Below the pieces are notes generated by a model. The model searched no databases. It had not been told where the DNA came from and saw only the letters and a program-made list of their open reading frames with translations. A DNA stretch of 64,000 bases from Streptococcus dysgalactiae subsp. dysgalactiae. GTDB lineage: Bacteria > Bacillota > Bacilli > Lactobacillales > Streptococcaceae. A program made the position numbers and the translations under genes. The first letter of the stretch is position 1. Each line of letters starts with the position of its first letter. Of this stretch, positions 58,249-64,000 are shown piece after piece. The DNA lies in contig NZ_UHFH01000003.1 in assembly GCF_900459225.1 (NCBI RefSeq), positions 650,501-714,500 on the forward strand. Reading direction: 5' to 3'.

Positions 58249-59503
58249 ATCAATTGCAAGACTGCCTAAACCTTCCTTAAAAGAAGCGTTAGGACTAGTA
58301 GGATTAGCGCTTCCCATAGGAGGCGTGGTTGGAGTGGTTGATGTTATTTTTGGCAAAGGGCTTTTGTTTCTTTCCGGATATCGTGATCAACACCTGTTCT
58401 TGCTTCTTCCTTTTCTTTTTCTAGCAGGCCTTGTTATTGTTTTTCTTTACGATAAGTTAGGCAAAGAGGTTCGTCAAGGAATGGGATTGGTTTTTGAGGT
58501 AGGACATGGTCAAAAAGATAAGATTCCCCCTATTCTAATTCCTCTTATTTTGTTCTCGACTTGGGTGACCCACTTATTTGGAGCGAGTGCGGGTCGAGAA
58601 GGAGTAGCCGTTCAAATAGGAGCTACCATCTCTCATTATTGTCGGAGATTTGTGACTAGTCAAGAAGCCGCGCGACATCTTTTGATTATGGGGATGGCAG
58701 CCGGTTTTGCAGGGCTTTTTCAAACGCCAATTGCTGCTGTCGTATTCGCCCTTGAGGTTTTATTAGTAGGAACGCTTCGTTATTCCGCTTTATTGCCTTC
58801 CTTAGTTGCTGCTTACGTGGCTTCTTGGACTTCCCATGTCTTGGGATTAGAGAAATTTACGATTGTTCTTGAAGAAACACTTACCATAACTCCCGTCACA
58901 TTGGTTAAATTAATTGGGTTAGGTCTTATTTTTGGTCTGGTGGGAAATAGTTTTGCCTATTTACTTGACTGGTTTAAACCTTACCTGAGTCAAAAACTAC
59001 CAAATCCTTATTTCCGGATTGCTTTTATCGGTGCTTTGTTATCTATCTGTCTGATGATTGGTCACGTCGGAAGATACAGTGGTCTAGGAACTAATTTGAT
59101 TGCGGCAGCTTTTTCTGGTCAAACTATCCTAACTTACGACTGGCTTCTAAAAATGATTGTGACGGTTATCAGCTTGTCAGCTGGCTTTCAAGGTGGTGAA
59201 GTGACACCTCTATTTGCTATTGGAGCTTCTTTAGGCATCATTTTGGCCCCTTACTTAGGTCTTCCTGTACTGTTAGTTGCTGCACTTGGTTACGCCACGG
59301 TATTCGGAAGTGCCACTAATACGTTCTGGGCCCCTATCTTTATTGGGATAGAGGTCTTTGGTCCAGAAAATGCCCTAGCATATTTTGTCACCTCGGCTGC
59401 GGCCTATATGGTCAGCCACAGACATTCCATTTACAGTTATCAAAAAGTGGTAATGACTAACTTAGAAGACATGACGGTAAATCAGGTGGAGTTAAAAAAA
59501 TAG
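58241..59503 (+). CDS. ClC-family chloride channel/antiporter
   Basis: This 420-residue membrane protein with about ten helices has AGREGVAVQIGA (gating Glu), GFAGLFQTPIAAVVFALEV, and GFQGGEVTPLFAIGASLG. Homologues exchange Cl- or F- for H+. The start at ATG 58241 overlaps the chorismate mutase end by 8 bases, with AGGTGGTG before it. The chorismate mutase-ClC pair is a fixed neighbour in streptococci. Confidence 0.9.
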   Translation: MIKSIARLPKPSLKEALGLVGLALPIGGVVGVVDVIFGKGLLFLSGYRDQHLFLLLPFLFLAGLVIVFLYDKLGKEVRQGMGLVFEVGHGQKDKIPPILIPLILFSTWVTHLFGASAGREGVAVQIGATISHYCRRFVTSQEAARHLLIMGMAAGFAGLFQTPIAAVVFALEVLLVGTLRYSALLPSLVAAYVASWTSHVLGLEKFTIVLEETLTITPVTLVKLIGLGLIFGLVGNSFAYLLDWFKPYLSQKLPNPYFRIAFIGALLSICLMIGHVGRYSGLGTNLIAAAFSGQTILTYDWLLKMIVTVISLSAGFQGGEVTPLFAIGASLGIILAPYLGLPVLLVAALGYATVFGSATNTFWAPIFIGIEVFGPENALAYFVTSAAAYMVSHRHSIYSYQKVVMTNLEDMTVNQVELKK

Positions 59504-59504
59504 C

Positions 59505-59533
59505 TTTACAATAAAGAAGCTTTTTGTTAGAAT
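59505..59533 (+). promoter_or_regulatory. rplS promoter
   Basis: TTTACA (59505-59510), 17 bases, TAGAAT (59528-59533). Confidence 0.7.
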
Positions 59534-59539
59534 AGAATT

Positions 59540-59600
59540 TGTGTGTAATGGACACACGAAAATTACGGCTAATCCGCTAAGACAAGTACTTAAGATTAGT
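59540..59600 (+). ncRNA. Possible L19 leader
   Basis: The rplS leader has GTGTG facing CACAC (59541-59557) and a second possible stem around ACGGCTAATCCGC. Firmicutes L19 genes often have an autoregulatory leader; I cannot confirm the match. Confidence 0.35.
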
Positions 59601-59617
59601 AAGATAGGAGAATAAAA

Positions 59618-59965
59618 ATGAATCCATTAATCCAAAGTTTGACAGAAGGTCAACTTCGCTCTGATATCCCTAACTTCCGTCCTGGTGATACTGTTCGCGT
59701 TCACGCAAAAGTTGTCGAAGGAACTCGCGAACGTATCCAGATCTTTGAAGGTGTTGTTATTTCACGTAAAGGTCAAGGGATTTCAGAAATGTACACTGTT
59801 CGTAAAATCTCAGGTGGTATCGGGGTAGAACGTACATTCCCAATCCATACACCACGTGTTGACAAAATTGAAGTTATCCGCCACGGTAAAGTCCGTCGTG
59901 CGAAACTTTACTACTTGCGTGCATTACAAGGTAAAGCTGCTCGTATTAAAGAAATCCGTCGTTAA
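59618..59965 (+). CDS. rplS: Ribosomal protein L19
   Basis: This 115-residue large-subunit protein has [40 protein letters not shown] and a basic C-terminus ending RIKEIRR. Codon use is strongly biased. AGGAGAA precedes the ATG. Confidence 0.98.
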   Translation: MNPLIQSLTEGQLRSDIPNFRPGDTVRVHAKVVEGTRERIQIFEGVVISRKGQGISEMYTVRKISGGIGVERTFPIHTPRVDKIEVIRHGKVRRAKLYYLRALQGKAARIKEIRR

Positions 59966-59988
59966 TCTGAATAAGAGTCGATGGAATG

Positions 59989-60020
59989 ACAAAAGGCTAG
60001 AGTGTTCTAGTCTTTTGTCT
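59989..60020 (+). terminator. Terminator after rplS
   Basis: ACAAAAGGCTAGA pairs with TCTAGTCTTTTGT, one G-U pair. Confidence 0.85.
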
Positions 60021-60125
60021 TGTTTTATAGCGTTTATTGGAGAGATAGAAGTCATGTGAGCTTGGCAAAACAGGGCAAGTAGATGGCCTATTACGTTTAA
60101 AAAGAAGACAATAGGAACACCGAAA

Positions 60126-60170
60126 ACAGTAGTTGCTGGTTCGATTCCGGCAGGGGTCATTATTGTCACC
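60126..60170 (+). other. Orphan tRNA 3' half, probable prophage attachment core
   Basis: AGTAGTT is followed by a complete T-arm, GCTGG TTCGATT CCGGC (60135-60151), and a 7-base acceptor strand AGGGGTC plus A. No D-arm, anticodon arm or complementary GACCCCT is present upstream, so it is not a complete tRNA. The integrase gene ends 46 bases further on, as expected for an att site. Confidence 0.7.
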
Positions 60171-60202
60171 AAAAAAGCCTTTTGATGTAAAGGCTTTTTT
60201 AT
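60171..60202. terminator. Terminator at the prophage left end
   Basis: AAAAAAGCCTTT faces AAAGGCTTTTTT across a short loop. It could stop the tRNA side and the integrase transcript alike. Confidence 0.75.
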
Positions 60203-60204
60203 TA

Positions 60205-61281
60205 CTAAATTATTTTTAGGGGCATAAAAGGGGCAGTTTGATTATTAATCAATTCTTTCATATTTACAGTTGTATGACTGTAAATTGATAATGTTGTGTT
60301 GGGGTCTGAATGGCCAACTCTGTCCATAATCGCTTTTAGTGGTATTCCTTTTTCGGCTAAAAACGAAATGTGTGAGTGTCTGAATAAGTGAGTATGATAG
60401 TTACCATAAATTTTCAGGCGCTTATTGATGTATGCGTTTAAAATTGGTAAACCTTTTGAATTTGGAAAAATAAATTCACTTACTTTATTTTGTCGATTGA
60501 TGATTTCTAAAATGTTATCAGACACAGAAATTTTGCGAGTTGATTTTTTGGTCTTAGTAGTCGTGATTTCTTTAGTGTAAAAATCGTAAGTTGCGTTAAT
60601 TAGAATTTCTTTATTTTCAAAATCTATCTTATCATAAGTCAAGCAAGCCAGTTCGCCATACCTTGCACCAGTCAGAAACATCAATAAAACGATGTCTGCG
60701 AGCTTTTGTTCGTTGTTGGCTATCATTCTACCACAGAGGTCATAAACTTCATCAGATGTTAAATAAAGTACCTTTTCAGGCATATATTCCTCTTTTGGCT
60801 TAGGTACTAAAACATTATCTGTCGGATTGCTTGTTAAATAGTCCATTTGGATTGCGTAAGACAAAATAGCGTGTAATCTTTTTCTGCATTTATGTGTAAC
60901 ATGGTACGAATGGTTTGTCAATAAGTTGTCAATAAGTTGTCTAATGTCGCGTTTAGTCAACTTGCTGATAATTGTATCATCTGGCAACACGGTTGCGATA
61001 TGACCGTCTGAGACTAAATAACCACGCTTTGTAGAGTCTTTGACCGTTGGTATCCATTGATTTAAATATTCGCGCTTTAATTCACCATAGGTCATCTCAG
61101 AATGATCGCGAATAGCGAGTCTATCTTCAATCTTTTCTTTGATAATAATACTTGCTTTATTCTTAGCTTGATTACTATTCTTATCAAGTGTCACAGATAC
61201 TTTTTTATATTTTCCGGTTAATGGATCTGTATAACGTTCGATAAATTTAAATTTTCCATTTAATAATTCTTCAATCCACAT
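60205..61281 (-). CDS. int: Prophage tyrosine-type integrase
   Basis: This 358-residue phage integrase has an N-terminal arm-binding domain, a SAM-like core-binding domain (about 60-150) and a catalytic domain with Arg in TGARYGELACL, HLFRHSHIS, GHSDPN and the nucleophile Tyr in LSIYSHTT. It catalyses recombination at the tRNA-derived att site beside it. It reads outward toward the host boundary, the usual arrangement. Confidence 0.94.
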   Translation of the reverse strand: MWIEELLNGKFKFIERYTDPLTGKYKKVSVTLDKNSNQAKNKASIIIKEKIEDRLAIRDHSEMTYGELKREYLNQWIPTVKDSTKRGYLVSDGHIATVLPDDTIISKLTKRDIRQLIDNLLTNHSYHVTHKCRKRLHAILSYAIQMDYLTSNPTDNVLVPKPKEEYMPEKVLYLTSDEVYDLCGRMIANNEQKLADIVLLMFLTGARYGELACLTYDKIDFENKEILINATYDFYTKEITTTKTKKSTRKISVSDNILEIINRQNKVSEFIFPNSKGLPILNAYINKRLKIYGNYHTHLFRHSHISFLAEKGIPLKAIMDRVGHSDPNTTLSIYSHTTVNMKELINNQTAPFMPLKII

Positions 61282-61400
61282 TTGTTTTATACCTCAATTT
61301 CTGTTAAAATGGGTATAAGAAAACGAGCCATTTAATGCTTGTTTCTTATACGGTTTGGCCTCACACTCAACGTTTGGCGATGGCGAGTGTGGGGCTTTTT
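61282..61400 (+). ncRNA. Candidate prophage small RNA
   Basis: TTGTTT (61282-61287), 17 bases and TAAAAT (61305-61310) form a rightward promoter. An about 15-bp hairpin follows, GTATAAGAAAACGAGC (61313-61328) with GCTTGTTTCTTATAC (61337-61351), then a terminator, GCCTCACACTC/GAGTGTGGGGC (61358-61395), with TTTTTT after it. Both flanking genes are on the other strand, so this rightward terminator serves no known gene. Confidence 0.55.
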
Positions 61401-61921
61401 TATTTGTCTAAAAGTAAGTAGCCGTCTATATAAATTAGAGGGACACTATTCTCGGAACCACTTGTTGTCGTATATTCATAAGATAATAAATATCTTCCAT
61501 TGATAGTGATATTATCAGTTTCTAAAAGCTTAGTTTCTAGTCGCTTGGTTTCGATAAACAACATATACAAGTCCCCATTAGGGGTGTTTGCTAGAATTTT
61601 AGTATATTTATCTTTATCAGAGATTTGTATTATTTTTAAATTATCGATTCTAACTTTAAGGGAAAAGTACTTTTTAGGGTCTCTTAAAATTGTTTTGTAG
61701 TCATAAAATAGATACTCCTCTGATTTGTAGTTATCTGTTGTTACTTTGTCAATCTTAGATATTAGAGTGTCAAAGTATTCTTTTTCGCTCATATCTCCAG
61801 ATACTTTACTAGTATCCGATGATAGAGTTTTTGATGTTGTATCTTTTTTTGAGCCACCAGAGCAAGCTCCGAGACATACTATTAAGACTGATAAGGTAAA
61901 CAAATATACTATTTTTTTCAC
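61400..61921 (-). CDS. Prophage lipoprotein
   Basis: This 173-residue lipoprotein has lipobox LGAC (Cys20) after a hydrophobic signal, then a Ser/Thr-rich linker (KKDTTSKTLSSDTSK) and a small domain with YKTILRDPKKYFSLKVRID, a KVRI..I-type beta stretch recalling OB-fold-like proteins. It lies between int and the repressor, where streptococcal temperate phages carry superinfection-exclusion lipoproteins (for example Ltp of TP-J34). I see no sequence similarity to Ltp, so the role is inference. Confidence 0.75.
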   Translation of the reverse strand: MKKIVYLFTLSVLIVCLGACSGGSKKDTTSKTLSSDTSKVSGDMSEKEYFDTLISKIDKVTTDNYKSEEYLFYDYKTILRDPKKYFSLKVRIDNLKIIQISDKDKYTKILANTPNGDLYMLFIETKRLETKLLETDNITINGRYLLSYEYTTTSGSENSVPLIYIDGYLLLDK

Positions 61922-61931
61922 AATAAATCCC

Positions 61932-62309
61932 CTAGATTAATTTTTTGAATTCGTCTTGTATTATCTCTTGCCCCCACGTCGTTGATATTTGATATGTCGT
62001 GGCAAACTGCAACCAATTAAAATCAACAACATCATGAGATGACAAGTAATTCTTTATCAATTCCCTAATCATAAATCTATCGGCTTGGTTTTCGTATTTT
62101 AGTAGCAATCTTTGATACTGTTTAGGGTCATGTTCAAGATGACCTAACTCGTGTAAAATAACTTTTTCTTTTTCTATTTGTGATAGATTTTGATTAATGT
62201 AGATTATCCGCTTGTCTGGATAGTAAAACCCTTTTCTGTCCCACATCGCTTCAGGGAACTCGAATAACTTGATATTGTACTGACTAAGTATCTCATTTAT
62301 CTTCACCAT
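61932..62309 (-). CDS. ImmA/IrrE-type metallopeptidase
   Basis: This 125-residue protein has the zinc motif HELGHLEHD (His53, Glu54, His57). In ICEBs1 and phages the ImmA protease cleaves the partner repressor upon DNA damage. It overlaps the repressor gene by 17 bases, as ImmA-ImmR pairs do. Confidence 0.88.
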   Translation of the reverse strand: MVKINEILSQYNIKLFEFPEAMWDRKGFYYPDKRIIYINQNLSQIEKEKVILHELGHLEHDPKQYQRLLLKYENQADRFMIRELIKNYLSSHDVVDFNWLQFATTYQISTTWGQEIIQDEFKKLI

Positions 62310-62652
62310 TCCCCACTCCTAAAGACAATTTAATAATAGCTTCGATTTTTTCTACGTCTGTGTCAGATAAAGGTTTTCCGTCAAACATCACAACACGTTC
62401 ACGGAGATTGGATAGGTCAATAGTTTGTGTCGGAGAGTTTTTAGGTGTCACCCCAATGATATGTTCTGGTGTCGTCCCTAAAGCCTTCGCAAATAAGTTG
62501 GCTCTATCTAGCGGAAATTTTCTTGCTTTATTAAAGTATAATGATACACCTGATTTTGACATGCCGACTTTTCTAGATAATTCACTTATCGAGAGATTTT
62601 TCTCTTTTCTGATATTATCCATCAAGTCAATTATTTCATCGTTTGTTCGCAT
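62293..62652 (-). CDS. CI-like phage repressor (XRE family)
   Basis: This 119-residue repressor has an N-terminal HTH (KNLSISELSRKVGMSKSGVS) and a short C-terminus lacking a LexA-type self-cleavage Ser-Lys pair. The protease is therefore probably the ImmA gene downstream. It is divergent from the Cro-like gene across the operator region. Confidence 0.88.
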   Translation of the reverse strand: MRTNDEIIDLMDNIRKEKNLSISELSRKVGMSKSGVSLYFNKARKFPLDRANLFAKALGTTPEHIIGVTPKNSPTQTIDLSNLRERVVMFDGKPLSDTDVEKIEAIIKLSLGVGNGEDK

Positions 62653-62682
62653 TTTTTCGCCTTTCTTTTATTGACTATCTAA

Positions 62683-62808
62683 ATTATACCACCGTTCTCA
62701 AAAAAGCACAATCGTTCTCACGGAAAAACTTTTTTATTTTTTTTAGATAAAAGTGTTGACAATAAAGAACGATATTGATATACTTAGATTGTTCTTTTAA
62801 GAGAACGA
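62683..62808. promoter_or_regulatory. Lysis-lysogeny switch region with repeated GTTCTC sites
   Basis: The rightward promoter is TTGACA (62756-62761), 17 bases, TATACT (62779-62784). The leftward promoter is TTGTGC/TATAAT on the minus strand (62711-62706 and 62688-62683). Repeated GAACG/CGTTC sites are at 62693-62699, 62713-62719, 62766-62772 and, as a near palindrome TTGTTCTT..AAGAGAACGAA, 62789-62809. One more AAAGAACGA lies at 63059-63067 after the Cro-like gene. These are probable repressor/Cro operators. Confidence 0.75.
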
Positions 62809-62839
62809 AATAAAAAGACAAAACAGAAGAGGGGGAAAT

Positions 62840-63058
62840 ATGGCAGTAGATTATTTACGTGTTAAAGCGGAGCGTATCGCCAAAGGCTACACACAAGACT
62901 ACATGGCTAAGCAACTAGGATGGTCTGACCGAGCTAGATACGCAAAACGCGAGAACGGATTCGTATCTTTTGATGCTGATGAGTTAGCAAAAGTAGCTGA
63001 AATTTTAGGCATTTCAAAAGATGATATTGGAATTTTTTTTACATACAACGTTCACTAA
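62840..63058 (+). CDS. Cro-like phage regulator
   Basis: This 72-residue protein of XRE type has LRVKAERIAKGYTQDYMAKQ then LGWSDRARYAKRENGFV, the HTH core. It is divergent from the CI-like gene. AGAGGGGGA lies before the ATG. Confidence 0.82.
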   Translation: MAVDYLRVKAERIAKGYTQDYMAKQLGWSDRARYAKRENGFVSFDADELAKVAEILGISKDDIGIFFTYNVH

Positions 63059-63155
63059 AAAGAACGATTTGTTGGTTTTAGCCGCAAAAAAAACGACTGC
63101 GGGAACAGTCGCTAACTAAATTAATTTACTTAATTATACCATGAAAGGAAACAAT

Positions 63156-63386
63156 ATGCTAGCGAAATTAAAAAGCGGTATTGAAGTACCTTACGAAGAA
63201 TTATGGATGGATGATAATGATTTAGCTGAATTTATTGGAAAGTCATTTGATCAAACGCAGCGATTACTAAGAAAGATGTACAAAGACAGAAATTACCGTA
63301 AGTACATTGACAAGGTTGGTGGTCGTTCGACAAAAGTTAAAAAATTTGAAGAATGGAGAAAAACACAAAATGAAAAGCTTATTTAA
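63156..63386 (+). CDS. Small phage DNA-binding protein, possible excisionase-like
   Basis: This 76-residue basic protein has a helix-turn-helix-like segment (DLAEFIGKSFDQTQRLLRKM, then YKDRNYRKYIDKVGGRSTKV). It starts at ATG 63156 after AAAGGA. Position in the early region and basic charge suggest an accessory DNA-binding role. I cannot name it. Confidence 0.6.
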   Translation: MLAKLKSGIEVPYEELWMDDNDLAEFIGKSFDQTQRLLRKMYKDRNYRKYIDKVGGRSTKVKKFEEWRKTQNEKLI

Positions 63387-63513
63387 CTTTATTTTCGCAA
63401 AACCAAAAAAACAAGAAGAAAAACCAAAATGGACGATTGAAAACAACGGTTGGGAAGCCAATGCGCGTAGATATAACCAGTTGCACGGTTTGCCTGGCAA
63501 GCAGATTTGGTAG
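63370..63513 (+). CDS. Small phage protein, unknown
   Basis: This 47-residue Lys-rich peptide (KSLFNFIFAKPKKQEEK, then WEANARRYNQLHGLPGKQIW) overlaps the previous gene by 17 bases. The start at 63370 is chosen for GGAG upstream. The function is unknown. Confidence 0.5.
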   Translation: MKSLFNFIFAKPKKQEEKPKWTIENNGWEANARRYNQLHGLPGKQIW

Positions 63514-63522
63514 GAGGAAAGA

Positions 63523-63741
63523 ATGGAACAACAACTAATTAATGATAACGAATTTTTGCGAGACGAAAATCGCAGGTTAAATAATGAATTGGCGGAACAT
63601 TATTTTGTAGTTACAGCTAAAGCCAATTTATTAGATGTCATTATTGCCAGTGGTTTTATCTTGCAAAGTACGATAGATAAATGTATAGCCGAATTGGATG
63701 AAATTGATCAAATGGAACTTAGAAAGGTATGGAATAAATAG
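63523..63741 (+). CDS. Small phage protein with N-terminal coiled coil
   Basis: This 72-residue acidic protein (QLINDNEFLRDENRRLNNEL) has coiled-coil character. AGGAGGAA lies before the ATG. The function is unknown. Confidence 0.6.
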   Translation: MEQQLINDNEFLRDENRRLNNELAEHYFVVTAKANLLDVIIASGFILQSTIDKCIAELDEIDQMELRKVWNK

Positions 63742-63742
63742 T

Positions 63743-63985
63743 ATGAGATTAGCAAAGCAAAAAATTGGAGCTCAACAAAATGGATATGGCCGCATTGGAT
63801 GTGATATTGAAATTTATAATGAAATTGCTGAAATTGCAGATAAATGTGGATATACCCTGACGAGCTTAACAAATGCTCTTTTAGGTTATGCTTTAGAGAA
63901 TAGCGAGCTCACAGCAGAAACAAAAACAGTTGAAGTTTTTAAATTTACTATAGGAAACGAGGATTTCGATAATGGTAACAATTAA
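63743..63985 (+). CDS. Small phage protein, unknown
   Basis: This 80-residue protein has KQKIGAQQNGYGRIGCDIEI and an amphipathic helix (EIAEIADKCGYTLTSLTNAL), resembling ribbon-helix-helix-type small proteins. The start at 63743 is 1 base after the previous stop. The function is unknown. Confidence 0.55.
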   Translation: MRLAKQKIGAQQNGYGRIGCDIEIYNEIAEIADKCGYTLTSLTNALLGYALENSELTAETKTVEVFKFTIGNEDFDNGNN

Positions 63986-64000
63986 TAAATTGGAAATTGA
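63972..64000 (+). CDS. Start of next phage gene (truncated by the window)
   Basis: ATG at 63972 opens MVTINKLEI and overlaps the previous gene by 14 bases. The opening resembles the N-terminus of phage AAA/SMC-like ATPases (I/V-x-I-N-K-L-E-I), but too little is visible for a firm call. Confidence 0.5.

Noticed and set aside
60061..60160. Complete tRNA gene next to the integrase
   Set aside because: Only T-arm and 3' acceptor are found; no D-arm, anticodon arm or pairing 5' acceptor exists within 95 bases upstream.

Overview
The window looks like a low-GC streptococcal chromosome of the pyogenic group. Gene order (tuf, tpiA, murM/murN-type ligases, hyaluronan-fragment catabolism, prfB-ftsEX, dinG-aspC-asnS, rapZ-yvcK-whiA, pepD, adcA, agaS, type B L31, add, rplS) and protein sequences resemble Streptococcus pyogenes. 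A full-length secreted hyaluronate lyase inside the uronate operon and a pullulanase at this position fit a near relative better. Streptococcus dysgalactiae is my best guess; the species is inference.

Layout. 1-8045: housekeeping genes (EF-Tu end, triosephosphate isomerase, two FemABX peptidoglycan-bridge ligases coupled to a HAD phosphatase, an HD phosphohydrolase, a DUF1934 protein) with the relic of a lactate-oxidase-type gene. 8220-11054: a yybP-ykoY (Mn2+) riboswitch with a terminator in front of a P-type cation ATPase. 11667-25185: a divergent regulon for hyaluronan/glycosaminoglycan use. The left arm has RegR-type LacI repressor, heparinase II/III-like protein, PTS IID/IIC/IIB, unsaturated glucuronyl hydrolase and PTS IIA. 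The right arm has DhuD/KduD-like dehydrogenase, DhuI/RpiB-like isomerase, KDG kinase, KDPG aldolase and secreted hyaluronate lyase. Together they cut the polymer outside the cell, import disaccharides, split them and turn the uronate into pyruvate and glyceraldehyde-3-phosphate. The 18490-18823 intergene holds two back-to-back consensus promoters, GTTTAC-type operators and a cre site.

25217-60020: a small membrane protein, a decayed metallophosphoesterase, a pullulanase broken by two frameshifts, class III fructose bisphosphatase, queG, prfB with its programmed frameshift, ftsEX, an MBL hydrolase, dinG, aspC, asnS, rapZ-yvcK-whiA, pepD, AdcR-controlled adcA, agaS with a frameshifted GntR gene, rpmE2, nrnA-like DHH protein, add, flavodoxin, chorismate mutase, a ClC transporter and rplS. 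60120-64000: an orphan tRNA 3' half, then the left end of a temperate prophage (integrase, a candidate small RNA, lipoprotein, ImmA peptidase, CI-type repressor, divergent Cro-like protein, small early genes) running off the window.

A theme is gene decay: six broken genes (lactate oxidase relic, metallophosphoesterase, pullulanase, DUF1003 protein, GntR regulator, glutathione-transferase-like protein). Several lesions are single-base changes in short homopolymers, so assembly error must be excluded for those. No CRISPR array, IS element or rRNA was seen. The less explained items are a structured intergenic RNA between dinG and aspC with two mutually exclusive folds, a candidate leaderless queG transcript, the prophage small RNA, and two unlinked small membrane proteins of similar architecture.
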